A stretch of 18,926 nt of DNA from Baffinella frigidus (taxonomy: Eukaryota; Cryptophyceae; Cryptomonadales; Baffinellaceae): the NCBI GenBank assembly GCA_026770585.1, contig MU646427.1:13635-32560 (forward strand), read 5' to 3'. Below, in pieces: positions 15,600-18,454 of the stretch. The notes below the pieces were generated by a model. That model saw nothing but the letters and a program-made list of their open reading frames with translations, was not told where the DNA came from and did not search any database. How positions within the stretch are numbered: position 1 is the stretch's first letter; each line of letters begins with the position of its first letter. The position numbers were made by a program, and so were the translations under genes.

Positions 15600-18454
15600 C
15601 GATAGATAGATGTATTTAATCGTATTAATCTCTGATCGTCGACACACAGGATGACGAGGTGGAGCTGAGTGCAGAGCTTGTGCGGAGAGTGTCTGTTGAG
15701 GAGATAAAAGAGGTGCTCAACCCTCAAACCCTACACCCTAACCCCGAACCCCCAAACCCAAACCCGGAACCCGGAACCTGAAGCCCTGAACGTGAGTAAA
15801 CCACTTTAGAGAGTGAACCCCTACACCCTAAACCCTAAACCCTAAACCCTACAACCCAAAGCCTCAAGCTTGGGGGGAGGGTGTCAGTCGAGGAGATTTG
15901 AGAGGTGCTGAACCCAGAAACCCAAATACCAAACACCAAACACCAAACATCAAACCCAAGACCCTGAACTTGTGTTCAAAGCTTTAGAGAACGGACCCCT
16001 AAACCCCAAACCCTACACCCTAAACTCTACACCCTAATACCCAAACATTCAAGCTTGGGAGGAGAGTGTCTGTCGAGGAGATCCGAGAGGTGCCAAACCC
16101 CGAAACCAGAAACCCCAAACACCAAACAACAAACAACAAACAACAAACAACAAACCCTAAATCCCAAACCCCAAACCCCCAACCCCAAACCCCAAACACT
16201 TATCCCCACCCCCAAACCCTACCCCCAAACCCTAAACCCTAAACCCTAACCCCGAACCCCGAACCCTAAAGGTGCTGTCAGAGCGCAGCCTCTCGCGGCG
16301 CACCCCAAACCCCAAACCCCAAACCCCAAACCCCGCGTCGGGCAGCGAACTCGGGGCCGGACCCGAAGCCAGTCACTCGTACCGACTGTCCTGTCAGTAC
16401 GTGCGACTGTCTTGTCAGCACACGCGACTGCCTTGAACGCTTTCCCCCTAACCCTAACCCCAAAGGTGTTGGAGGAGCGCACCCTCTCGCGGCGCGCATC
16501 GATTGCGTCGTTTAGGGTGTAGTGTTCAAGACAGTCGCGTGTGCTGACAAGACAGTCGCGTGTGCTGATAAGACAGTCGATTATGCTGACAAGACAGACG
16601 CTAAACCCAAATCCTAAGTTCGAAACCCTAACCAGGTGCTAGAAAAGCGCACCATCTCGCGGCGCGCACCGCTCGCGTCGGGGCCAGACCCGACGCCAGT
16701 CGCTCGTGCTGACTATCTTGTCAGCACGAGCGACTGTCTTGTCAGCACAAGCGACTATCTTGTCAGCACATGCAATGCTAAACCCCTAACCCTATATAAC
16801 CCTAACCAGGTGCTAGAAGAGCGCACCATCTCGCGGCGCGCATCGCTTGCTGCGAGCCCGGCGGGCGGGTTCTCGCGCTGCACCTCTCTCGTGTCCGGCA
16901 GCGACCTCGGGAGCAAACAGGTTTTCCAAACATTTCGTTGAAACTCTGTCTTTGTCATCTTCCAGCCCTGTTTTCAACGAGGGAATACGGTAAATTTCGT
17001 GCTCGTGCTTCGCTCGTGACCGGCAGCGACCTCGGGTCCAAACAGGTTTTGAACCCATTTTGTTGTGTTACACCTTTTCGTTTGGTTTGAAACTCTGTTT
17101 TTGTCGTCTTGCAGCCCTGTTTTCAACGAGGGAATACGGTAGATTTCGTGCTCGTGCTTTGTTCGTGTCCGGCAGCGACCTTGGGAGAAAACAGGTTATT
17201 TTGTGTTCAAGGTCTCGGGAATGAACAGGTTATGGTCCTCGTGTTGGTAATCAACCAGAGGGGTTGGCGACCTTGTCGTTTGGTTTGAAACTCTGTGTTT
17301 GTCATCTTGCATCCCTGTTTTCAACGAGGGCATAGATGGTAGCTTTCGTGCTCGCACCTCGCTCGTGTCCGGCAGCGATCTCGGGAACAAACAGGTTATT
17401 TTCTTAGTATACGTTCTATACTTGGTGATATACGACTCTGGGAAGGTGACCTTTCGGCATCTTCTTGCCTCGTGTCGCCTCCCCCGAGCCTCAATTTGGT
17501 CATCAACCAGGGAGTCTGGTGTGGGGTCCGGCTTTGCAGTAGGGTATGGGGTATAGAGTAGGTATAGGGTGTGCTCTCGCGCTGCACTTCGCTCATGTCC
17601 GGCAGCGACCTCGGGACAAGCAGGTTGTTGTTTTTCCTTCATTGTTACCGGGTGGATCCAGCGCTCCCGTTAGAGGCCGTGCTCCGCGATCTACTGCGAA
17701 ATCGGCATCCGGCGCACCTTCATAGGCTAACGGCCTGAAAATGGGGTAGTTAGGCATACGGTATTGCCTAGGACCTCCTACCGTAGGCCGAGGGATCCTA
17801 GGACCAAAAGGTCTCGGCCTACGGTAGGAGGTCCTAGGCAATACCGTAGGCCTAACTACCCCATTTTCAGGCCGTTACCCTATTAAGCTCGTTTGCGTCG
17901 GGCAGCAACCTCCGGAACAAACAGGTTTTAAAACCTTTTGTTGTATGGTTTAAAACTCCGTTTTTGGGTCAAACCCCTTGTTTGTGTCATTGTTTTCAAG
18001 GGGTGAATATTGAGTGGAGCCTCTCGCGCTGCGCCTCTCTCGCGACCTCGGGGACAAACAGGTTATTTGTTTTAACGCACGCGCGTGTGTGTGTGTGTGT
18101 GTGTGTGTTCCACTCACGCACGGCTCGACGCACGCGCGTCAGAGGGCAGTGACCTCGTTAACAAACAGGTTTTGACCTCGGGAACGAACAGGTTATTGTG
18201 TGTTCAGGGTGTATGTTTCAGGGTTCAGGGTTCAGGGTTCAGGGTCCAGGATGTATGGCTGAGGGTGCGCCCTCTCGCGCTCTAACGCTCGTGTCGCCGT
18301 TGGCGCTTCAACGTTCGCGTCCGGCAGCGACCTCGGGAACAAACAGGTTTTTTGCACTGTCATCATTTTTGTCATGAACAAGGGTTATGTGCATCATTCT
18401 TTTATCAAACAGGAGGTTTGCCGTCATGTTTTGTCATTCAGTTCCACCGTATAG
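1..18454 (+). CDS. Multi-exon LRR (RNI-like) protein gene, 5'-incomplete
   Basis: Composite gene model; coding parts are the exon entries below. Joined exons give about 485-525 residues, depending on whether one or both of the duplicate exons at 10231 and 10472 are used and on the left-edge start. The N-terminal part is about nine LRRs of the ribonuclease-inhibitor style (pattern LxxLxLxxNxL...G...L...L..N). A charged/Gln-rich helical segment, a Ser/Gly/Pro linker and a basic tail with RRAS follow. Splice phases match at every proposed junction, and the LRR spacing continues across introns, which chance would not give. LRR domains of this kind usually mediate protein binding; no catalytic motif is visible, so the function is unknown. 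Donors are plain GT with little further consensus; acceptors are CAG, often preceded by CCCTAA repeats. The first exon is cut by the window edge and the 3' end is uncertain. No expression evidence is available here. Confidence 0.7.
110..320 (+). pseudogene. Split copy of exon 5 end, interrupted by a MITE-like insert
   Basis: Bases 110-132 and 306-320 together read VSEGGAMLTATQ followed by GTTGGCTTCGTTCCGAAAG. Exon 5 ends VSEGGAMLSAIQ followed by GTTAGCTTCATTGCGAAAG at 4424-4482. The two halves are separated by an inverted-repeat element at 133-303 with the dinucleotide AT on both sides (131-132 and 304-305). This is therefore a paralogous exon-intron junction copy broken by insertion. It could be a real exon of an upstream paralogue that was later interrupted. 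Confidence 0.6.
133..303. mobile_element. MITE-like element with ~42-bp terminal inverted repeats
   Basis: The left end (CCACCAGCCCTCACGGAAGG...) and the reverse complement of the right end (CCTCCAACCCTCACGGAAGG...) match over about 42 bases with few differences. Length is 171 bp, with no coding capacity. It is flanked by AT on each side, consistent with a 2-bp target duplication. It sits inside the exon-5-like copy, which gives the clean empty-site comparison. Confidence 0.7.
397..420 (+). pseudogene. Echo of exon 0 (5' part)
   Basis: CTTGACTTCAACTGGCTGGG is repeated exactly from bases 1-20, then the sequence diverges after GGGCCC. It encodes LDFNWLG and then leaves the LRR pattern. Confidence 0.6.
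490..531. repeat. Perfect 17-bp inverted repeat hairpin
   Basis: TTGGTCACGTAGCTGGG is followed by an 8-base loop and then its exact reverse complement. The flanking text (TATTTTAAATGTGGGGTTGT at 442-461, and GTACCAG) recurs in part at 5379-5423, so the hairpin lies in a dispersed repeat. A shorter relative of the right arm (ACGTGACCACCAAACGCC) is at 1649-1666. Confidence 0.65.
611..655 (+). pseudogene. Echo of exon 0 (3' part) with donor
   Basis: CTGGCGGAGAGCGGCGTTGC and following bases repeat exon 0 from codon 8 to its end. In frame it reads LAESGVANLME and is followed by GTCTCC at the position of the exon 0 donor. Confidence 0.6.
686..756 (-). repeat. 21-nt repeat cluster, inverse orientation
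   Basis: Three to four tandem units contain TTGTCAGCAC and GCGACTG, the reverse complement of the AGTCGCTCGTGCTGAC core found elsewhere. The unit is 21 nt, so translated frames give seven-residue repeats (for example STSDCLV) that should not be read as protein. Confidence 0.8.
743..800 (+). pseudogene. Echo of exon 0, fuller copy
   Basis: It reads LDFNWLGLVESGAAKPLE in frame with exon 0. The donor is replaced by a GA-rich microsatellite (798-842). Confidence 0.6.
869..1312. mobile_element. Repeat-bounded region with inverted MITE copy (912-1067)
   Basis: GCGGGACTTCAGAAAAYCCC plus about 20 further bases occur at 869-911 and again at 1270-1312 as a direct repeat. Inside, 912-1067 is an inverse copy of the CACACAGCGG-type element found at 10776-10937 and 14638-14783. 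Its ends are CCACACAACGGACTTCGAGG on the left and, reverse-complemented, AGCGGGCTACGAAGGGATTT on the right. It shares internal text such as CCTACGGTAGGCAAC with the other copies. Confidence 0.6.
1319..1420 (+). repeat. 30-bp tandem repeat, about 3.5 copies
   Basis: GCCGCTTCACTATTCYCAAG recurs at 1322, 1352 and 1382, exactly 30 bp apart, with a truncated fourth unit near 1398. Because 30 is a multiple of 3, one frame is open with SRAASLF repeats; there is no reason to think it is coding. Confidence 0.8.
1417..1557. mobile_element. MITE-like element, GGCAACGAAAATTACTACAC family
   Basis: Ends TCACCTG...GAAACGATT and its inverse AATCGTTTC...CAGGTGA bound a 141-bp A/T-rich element. Subterminal inverted repeats GGCAACGAAATTTATTACAC and GTGTAGTAATTTTCGTTGCC pair almost fully. 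The same subterminal text appears at 15167-15186 in another element and in fragments at 545-560 and 1721-1736. Confidence 0.7.
1827..1942. mobile_element. Foldback element, 18-bp terminal inverted repeats
   Basis: CAGGGGTACCTCGCTCAT at 1827-1844 is the exact inverse of ATGAGCGAGGTACCCCTG at 1925-1942. The interior carries CCCTACGGTAGCCC and CCTAGGGCCC motifs shared with the elements at 8595 and 17722. Confidence 0.75.
2122..2187. repeat. Tandem direct repeat, about 35 bp x 2
   Basis: TTTAATGGAAARGTTATACG followed by TGGCATRGGAT occurs twice, starting near 2122 and 2157. No gene content. Confidence 0.75.
2347..2419 (+). CDS. Exon 1: LRR segment
   Basis: Acceptor TTTGCAG, donor GTATCA, phase 0 in and phase 1 out. 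It encodes VLEASESRM then TVTALSLSHNLLYDQ and the first base of a Gly codon, matching LxLxxNxL. The reading frame also stays open back to an ATG at 2278 (M-FPDEHSSPVDF...), with an in-frame TAA near 2235 and no AG in between. That ATG is an alternative translation start if exon 0 is unrelated. I prefer the spliced version because ANLVE+VLEAS makes a normal LRR joint. Confidence 0.75.
2420..2708 (+). other. Intron 1
   Basis: GT...CAG intron of 289 bp with little repeat content. Near its 3' end it holds a G/T-rich stretch with TGTATGCGT-type repeats (2580-2680). No gene is seen. Confidence 0.6.
2709..2764 (+). CDS. Exon 2: LRR segment
   Basis: Acceptor CGGCAG, donor GTCTCA; 56 bp, entering in phase 1 and leaving in phase 0. 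It completes Gly and encodes CAPLSKFLKAKNAISYLQ, the helix half of one LRR and the first Leu of the next strand. The join LLYDQ-G-CAPLSKFL is a standard RNI-type turn. Confidence 0.75.
2765..2964 (+). repeat. Intron 2: CCCTAAA-type array
   Basis: Almost entirely degenerate telomere-like heptamers (CCCTAAA, CCCTGAA, CCCCAAA) reading C-rich on the sense strand. It ends ACCCTAACCCAG directly at the exon. Confidence 0.8.
2965..3076 (+). CDS. Exon 3: LRR segment (one and a half repeats)
   Basis: 112 bp, phase 0 to phase 1. It encodes IADNSISHKGATSLASALE, then NNRVLLTLEIPRNDVGDE and the first base of Gly. This is one of the clearest LRR matches in the window (GATSLASALENN...L.LEI..N..GDEG). Acceptor ACCCAG, donor GTACAC. 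Two downstream copies of its last 55-60 bp lie in the next intron. Confidence 0.85.
3077..3603 (+). pseudogene. Intron 3: two exon 3 echoes and 21-nt repeats
   Basis: Copies of the exon 3 end plus its donor lie at 3187-3241 (open: NNRVLLTLKIPRNDLGDE, donor GTACAC kept) and 3388-3446 (frame broken by a one-base loss, donor GTTGCA). Each is followed by ...CGAAACCCCGAAAC and a block of 21-nt repeats (3104-3170, 3290-3372, 3493-3580). In each block one forward unit faces two or more inverted units, so transcripts could fold. Confidence 0.75.
3604..3707 (+). CDS. Exon 4: LRR segment
   Basis: 104 bp, phase 1 to phase 0. It completes Gly and encodes VSSLVAALYVNSTL, QSLVLTDNRLTSDSFKTIGR. Acceptor ACGCAG, donor GTGCGG. 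The codons for QSLVLTDN contain CAGTCGCTCGTGCTGAC, the same string as the core of the dispersed 21-nt repeat. Its last 60 bp are copied four to five times downstream. Confidence 0.85.
3708..4384 (+). repeat. Intron 4: ~163-bp tandem array of the exon 4 end
   Basis: Copies of the exon 4 terminal 60 bp are at 3811-3870 (identical to the exon, and near identical into the intron), 3975-4034 and 4138-4198 (frameshifted), with a degenerate fragment at 4318-4349. Spacing is 163, 164 and 163 bp. Each unit is exon end, GTGCGGCTTGGGGTTTAG-type intron start, then about three 21-nt units. The intron ends CTAAACCAG at exon 5. Confidence 0.9.
4385..4459 (+). CDS. Exon 5: LRR segment
   Basis: 75 bp, phase 0 both sides. 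It encodes ALVSNSITLRSLSVSE then GGAMLSAIQ. It follows ...FKTIGR with the usual helix end and next strand LRSLSVS. Acceptor TAAACCAG, donor GTTAGC. A related, broken copy lies at 110-320. Confidence 0.8.
4460..5281 (+). repeat. Intron 5: dispersed repeats and duplicated acceptor region
   Basis: No exon seen. Part 4527-4612 is repeated at 13492-13578. Part 4865-4985 is an inverse copy of a family also at 6480-6660 and 11755-11940. Part 4990-5281 is a tandem array carrying GTGTCGTGTCCCRCAGGGCG at 5036, 5186 and, as GTGTCGTGTTCCGCAGGGCG, at the real acceptor (5266-5285). The palindrome GTCAGCAATGCTGAC recurs there. The array reads as repeated duplication of the acceptor region. Confidence 0.7.
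5282..5331 (+). CDS. Exon 6: LRR helix segment
   Basis: 50 bp, phase 0 to phase 2. It encodes GDQLAALLGSSLAKNT plus two bases (CG) of an Arg codon, a typical LRR convex helix (L..LL..SLAKNT). Acceptor TTCCGCAG, donor GTGCAC. The join to exon 7 gives KNTRLTSLNL. Confidence 0.75.
5332..5853 (+). repeat. Intron 6: exon 7 acceptor-edge echoes and CCCCAAA array
   Basis: Short copies of the start of exon 7 (GCTAACGTCGCTGAACC type) are at 5597-5613, 5721-5738 and 5744-5765, all upstream of the real exon. The part 5379-5423 resembles 442-478. The 3' part is a homogeneous CCCCAAA array (5777-5850) ending in CCAG. No gene seen. Confidence 0.7.
5854..5934 (+). CDS. Exon 7: LRR segment
   Basis: 81 bp, phase 2 in and phase 2 out. 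It completes Arg and encodes LTSLNLPNNLITDAGCGDI then ASSLIYN plus CA of a Gln codon. A near-canonical LRR (LTSLNLPNNLITDAG). Acceptor AAACCAG, donor GTAATC, one of the better donors here. Two donor-edge copies follow. Confidence 0.85.
5935..6723 (+). pseudogene. Intron 7: echoes of exon 7 end and exon 8 start
   Basis: Exon 7 end copies with donor GTAACC lie at 6064-6121 and 6246-6284. A decayed copy of most of exon 8 lies upstream of it at 6416-6472. A dispersed repeat containing GAGCCCGGGCTCTTTCC and three GTCAACTTA/GCGAAT-type boxes occupies 6480-6660. The tail is CCCTAAA/CCCCAAA ending CCTCCCAG. Confidence 0.75.
6724..6790 (+). CDS. Exon 8: LRR segment
   Basis: 67 bp, phase 2 to phase 0. 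It completes Gln and encodes TLVHLNLLGNKISSFGVS then KLGE. The join SLIYNQ-TLVHLNLLGNKI is a textbook LRR boundary. Acceptor CTCCCAG, donor GTCCGC. Confidence 0.85.
6791..7941 (+). repeat. Intron 8: telomere-like arrays with exon 8 and exon 9 echoes
   Basis: Three decaying copies of the exon 8 end are at 6957-6979, 7229-7253 and about 7460-7487, each followed by GTCCACC. Two copies of the first half of exon 9 are at 7658-7706 and 7814-7863; the second has an in-frame TGA. Between them lie arrays of CCATAAA (7016-7070), CCTTAAG and CCCTAAA. The 5'-edge copies lie nearest exon 9 and the 3'-edge copies nearest exon 8. Confidence 0.8.
7942..8029 (+). CDS. Exon 9: LRR segment
   Basis: 88 bp, phase 0 to phase 1. 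It encodes VLAVNTSLETLDLSANEIV then PGNDAYKLVR and the first base of Gly. The join KLGE-VLAVNTSLETLDLS is a normal LRR. Acceptor CCCGAAG (AG preserved, CAG lost), donor GTAAAC. Two upstream half-copies carry better acceptors (for example CTAACCCAG at 7657) but lack the second half. Confidence 0.8.
8030..8921 (+). repeat. Intron 9: exon 9 and 10 echoes, foldback element
   Basis: Exon 9 end copies lie at 8235-8298 (open, donor GTGACC) and 8424-8445. An acceptor-edge copy of exon 10 lies at 8742-8767 (LELNTTLA). An inverted repeat around 8108-8146 pairs ATGCTATTTTAAGCC with its complement. A foldback element lies at 8595-8703. Just before exon 10, CCAAAAGTGGA (about 8871) and TCAACTTTTGG (8901) could pair. 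Confidence 0.7.
8595..8703. mobile_element. Short foldback element (TATCCCTT...AAGGGATA)
   Basis: The left end TATCCCTTAAGTGACCA and the right end TGGTCACAAGGGATA are inverted repeats. The interior holds CCTAGGCAAGTCCTAGGGCC and GCGGTAGGA, motifs shared with 1860-1910 and 17770-17850. Confidence 0.6.
8922..8956 (+). CDS. Exon 10: short LRR exon
   Basis: 35 bp, phase 1 to phase 0. It completes Gly and encodes LEMNTTLRELA. It continues ...YKLVRG with the helix end and the next strand LREL. Acceptor TTTTGCAG with a T-rich tract, donor GTAAAC. Confidence 0.65.
8957..9745 (+). repeat. Intron 10: long telomere-like variant arrays
   Basis: 789 bp made almost only of 7-mers in homogeneous blocks: CCCTAAA (8970-9085), CCCGAAA (9293-9335), CCCTGAA (9340-9390) and CCTGAAA (9675-9735). 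No gene. Translations of these blocks give PNPKPQT-like strings without meaning. Confidence 0.85.
9746..9771 (+). CDS. Candidate 26-nt microexon
   Basis: It lies between CTCAG and GTGCAA inside pure repeat. Phase 0 to phase 2, encoding VHSKYLLY plus AG. It is the only segment seen that bridges exon 10 (phase 0 out) to the next exon (phase 2 in), giving LRELAVHSKYLLYR. However, its first bases resemble the next exon's start (GTGYACMGCAAGYAC), so it may be only an acceptor-edge echo. Confidence 0.4.
9772..10230 (+). repeat. Intron 11: CACACCC/CCCTAAA arrays
   Basis: It starts with CCCCAAA/CCACAAA variants, then CACACCC heptamers (about 9855-9920), CCCTAATC variants and a pure CCCTAAA array (10157-10225) ending AATACAG at the next exon. 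Confidence 0.85.
10231..10290 (+). CDS. Exon 11a: LRR helix exon, duplicate pair
   Basis: 60 bp, phase 2 both sides. It encodes CTASTHGLEEDIGVLLKRN plus AG. Donor GTCCTT. The copy at 10472 has the same length, phases and splice sites. Over the shared ED-IGVLLKRN part most differences are synonymous, so both seem to have been under coding constraint. Confidence 0.65.
10291..10471 (+). repeat. Intron between duplicate exons, with 21-nt repeats
   Basis: Contains TTTAGGG-type sequence on the sense strand and four 21-nt repeat units in forward orientation (10328-10400), with GACAGTCGCGTGTGCTGACA. Ends CGAAGGCAG. Confidence 0.7.
10472..10531 (+). CDS. Exon 11b: second copy of the LRR helix exon
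   Basis: 60 bp, phase 2 both sides, CTAGAHGLEDDIGVLLKRN plus AG, donor GTCCCT. Because both copies are phase-symmetric, either or both could be spliced in. Using both adds 20 residues without a matching LRR strand, so alternative use is more likely than joint use. Confidence 0.6.
10532..11365 (+). repeat. Intron 12: exon echoes, MITE copies, CCCTAAA arrays
   Basis: Holds a third donor-edge copy of exon 11 (AAGCGAAACAG then GTCCCA, ending 10608), a full MITE copy (10776-10937), a right-end fragment of the same family (10965-11044), a 16-bp acceptor-edge copy of exon 12 (11093-11108) and telomere-like arrays (11110-11358) ending ATTACCAG. Confidence 0.75.
10776..10937. mobile_element. MITE copy, CCACACAGYGG family
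   Basis: 162 bp, ends CCACACAGCGGGCTACGAAG and, inverse, CCACACAGTGGACTTCAAAG. Internal landmarks: TTTCCGTTGCCT, GGTTGCCTACTGTAGG and TTATCGCTTGAGGG. Related copies are at 912-1067 (inverse), 10965-11044 (fragment) and 14638-14783. No open reading frame for a transposase. Confidence 0.75.
11366..11426 (+). CDS. Exon 12: start of charged helical tail
   Basis: 61 bp, phase 2 to phase 0. It completes Arg and encodes ELRDSKAAQRDKDMMKMVAS. It follows LLKRN at the end of the last LRR. The alternating charged and hydrophobic residues suggest a helix or coiled coil. Acceptor ATTACCAG, donor GTATCT. Confidence 0.75.
11427..12401 (+). repeat. Intron 13: unique sequence with dispersed repeats
   Basis: No telomere-like array. 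It carries an exon 12 end echo at 11631-11648 (MKMVAS then GTCTCT), a dispersed repeat (11755-11940) with GTCAACTTAAGAATAGTC, two related blocks (11530-11640 and 11978-12077), a direct repeat with GTGAAGACCTYGGTGGCTGC at 12084-12118 and 12141-12175, a GGTGGCTGC/GCAGCCACC hairpin (12157-12184) and GTTGAC repeats ending in a palindrome (12376-12395) just before the acceptor. Confidence 0.65.
12402..12460 (+). CDS. Exon 13: Gln-rich helix
   Basis: 59 bp, phase 0 to phase 2. VQDSNKQQAFLNRQTQKII plus AG. Acceptor TGCCGCAG, donor GTAAAG. Continues the helical segment of exon 12. Confidence 0.75.
12461..12683 (+). repeat. Intron 14: CCCTAAA array
   Basis: Telomere-like heptamers with a pure CCCTAAA block at 12550-12612; ends CTGCAACAG. 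Nothing else is seen. Confidence 0.85.
12684..12721 (+). CDS. Exon 14: basic helix, 38 bp
   Basis: Phase 2 to phase 1. Completes Arg, then RVQLSQKRTSQL and the first base of Glu. Donor GTAACC. The join QKIIRRVQLSQKRTSQLEHLL makes one continuous predicted helix with exons 13 and 15. Confidence 0.7.
12722..13249 (+). repeat. Intron 15: telomere-like arrays, exon 14 echo
   Basis: A short exon 14 end echo at 12875-12886 (CCAGCTTG then GTAACC). The rest is CCCTAAA/CCCTGAA variants and a CCCCAAA block (13194-13240) ending AACCAG. The non-repetitive patch 12960-13030 shows no exon I can support. Confidence 0.75.
13250..13321 (+). CDS. Exon 15: helix end and basic segment
   Basis: 72 bp, phase 1 both sides. 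Completes Glu, then HLLQSMREGRTRGKSISK and EGARE plus the first base of Gly. An alternative donor 12 bp earlier (after 13309, GTGCCC) has the same phase and would drop four residues. Confidence 0.7.
13322..14009 (+). repeat. Intron 16: exon 15 echo, dispersed repeat, hairpin
   Basis: The exon 15 end is echoed at 13455-13484 with its donor mutated to GA. 13492-13578 repeats 4527-4612. A 20-bp inverted repeat at 13688-13707/13719-13738 (GGATTTTAAATAGTACCA and its inverse) forms a hairpin. The last part is C/A-rich heptamers ending CCCAAAG. Confidence 0.75.
14010..14134 (+). CDS. Exon 16: Ser/Gly/Pro-rich linker
   Basis: 125 bp, phase 1 to phase 0, the longest internal exon here. It completes Gly, then ASPTRTSPMRALAARNSTGG, ending SSSGGE. 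Likely disordered. Two G runs (9 and 8 bases) fall in frame as Gly codons. The acceptor AAAG is weak, donor GTGCGA. Its last 45 bp, EPFLRPGVHSSSGGE, is copied twice downstream. Confidence 0.65.
14559..14603 (+). pseudogene. In-frame 45-bp copy of exon 16 end
   Basis: Reads EPFLRPDPQAASRKE then donor GTACGA. Same length and frame as EPFLRPGVHSSSGGE at 14090-14134. An AG in front (CCCTGAG) could act as an acceptor, so use as an alternative exon cannot be excluded. Confidence 0.6.
14638..14783. mobile_element. MITE copy, CCACACAGYGG family, right end truncated
   Basis: Starts CCACACAGCGGGCTACGAAG and keeps TTTCCGTTGCCT, GGGTTGCCTACCGTAGG and TTATCGCTTAGGGG, but stops before the terminal GTGTGG. 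Confidence 0.65.
14799..14843 (+). pseudogene. Second in-frame 45-bp copy of exon 16 end
   Basis: Reads EPFLRLDLHLSAERK then donor GTACCA. It differs strongly from the other two copies at the nucleotide level while keeping length and frame. Confidence 0.6.
15096..15287 (+). pseudogene. Upstream copy of exon 18 interrupted by a MITE-like element
   Basis: After a CGCAG acceptor it reads ENNAAGLSA, resembling DDEVELSA of exon 18. After the insert the text AGCTTGTGCGGAGAGT (15272-15287) matches exon 18 exactly. The insert at 15139-15269 separates the halves and introduces stops. Confidence 0.6.
15139..15269. mobile_element. MITE-like element with long inverted ends
   Basis: The left end CCGGGGAACCCC, T-run, CATCTGATGGCAACGAAAAT and the inverse of the right end (CCGAGGAAACC, T-rich, CATTTGATGGCAATCAAAAT) pair over about 50 bp. 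Subterminal text is shared with 1417-1557. The target duplication is not clear. Confidence 0.65.
15407..15610. repeat. (GATA)n microsatellite
   Basis: About 200 bp of GATA units with a few GATATA and GAAA interruptions, ending 40 bp before the exon 18 acceptor. Reverse-strand YLSI strings are its translation. Confidence 0.95.
15650..15712 (+). CDS. Exon 18: acidic helix
   Basis: 63 bp, phase 0 both sides. DDEVELSAELVRRVSVEEIK then E. Acceptor CACACAG after a TTAATC-containing tract, donor GTGCTC. It joins SSSGGE before and VLEERTISRR after into a plausible continuous acidic-to-basic helix. Two donor-edge copies follow. Confidence 0.7.
15713..16809 (+). repeat. Intron 18: exon 18 and exon 19 echoes
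   Basis: Exon 18 end copies: 15869-15904 (contains TGA) and 16054-16089 (open, LGRRVSVEEIRE). Exon 19 start copies: 16272-16304 (VLSERSLSRRT), 16466-16510 (VLEERTLSRRASIAS) and 16636-16700 (VLEKRTISRRAPLAS). 21-nt repeat blocks lie at 16370-16435, 16535-16605 and 16696-16770. The rest is telomere-like repeat. Confidence 0.8.
16810..16920 (+). CDS. Exon 19: basic/Ser tail with RRAS motif
   Basis: 111 bp, phase 0 both sides. VLEERTISRRASLAASP, then AGGFSRCTSLVSGSDLGSKQ. Acceptor AACCAG, donor GTTTTC. RRASL matches the basophilic (PKA-type) phosphorylation consensus; actual use is inference. The three upstream copies carry the RRA motif too, and about eight downstream copies carry the SLVSGSDLG part. 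Confidence 0.7.
17722..17883. mobile_element. 162-bp near-perfect palindrome (foldback element)
   Basis: Arms of about 71 bp (17722-17792 and 17813-17883) differ at about two positions, with a 20-base centre. The arms include GGCCTGAAAATGGGGTAG and CCTAGGACCTCCTACCGTAG. The element separates two members of the exon 19 copy array. No coding capacity. Confidence 0.9.
18083..18108. repeat. (GT)n microsatellite
   Basis: About 12 GT units after ACGCACGCGC. Confidence 0.9.
18413..18454 (+). CDS. Possible terminal exon with stop
   Basis: After TTCTTTTATCAAACAG, phase 0, it reads EVCRHVLSFSSTV and TAG. The acceptor has a better pyrimidine tract than most in the gene, and the frame fits exon 19 or any of its copies. 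But CAAACAGG also resembles the copied exon 19 end, and the peptide matches nothing known to me. Confidence 0.35.
   Translation, partial: EVCRHVLSFSSTV

Larger units (their letters stand above)
14135..15649 (+). repeat. Intron 17: exon echoes, MITEs, GATA microsatellite
   Basis: Contents in order: an A-rich AACACGAA/AACAAA repeat stretch (14190-14390), a CCCTAAA array (14455-14540), exon 16 end echoes (14559-14603 and 14799-14843), a MITE copy (14638-14783), an upstream copy of exon 18 split by an element (15096-15287) and the GATA array (15407-15610). No other exon recognised. Confidence 0.75.
16921..18412 (+). repeat. Array of exon 19 3'-edge copies with donors
   Basis: Segments resembling FRARTSLVSGSDLGNKQ followed by GTT end at 17045, 17194, 17394, 17623, 17924, 18061, 18168, 18191 and 18346. 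The first three are 51 bp each and preceded by CCCTGTTTTCAACGAGGG (16966, 17115, 17308), twice with a good T-rich CAG acceptor and a GTARAT donor. A 24-nt phase-0 microexon (16966-16989) or a longer exon (17309-17394, PVFNEGIDGSFRARTS...) is possible. I cannot tell which copies are spliced. Confidence 0.7.

Noticed and set aside
15209-15727. Reverse-strand open frame with YLSIYLSI repeats
   Set aside because: Translation of the GATA microsatellite; it also overlaps exon 18 in antisense.
17196-17841. Reverse-strand open frames of 80-150 residues
   Set aside because: Antisense shadows of the repeated exon 19 copies and the palindrome; no independent support.
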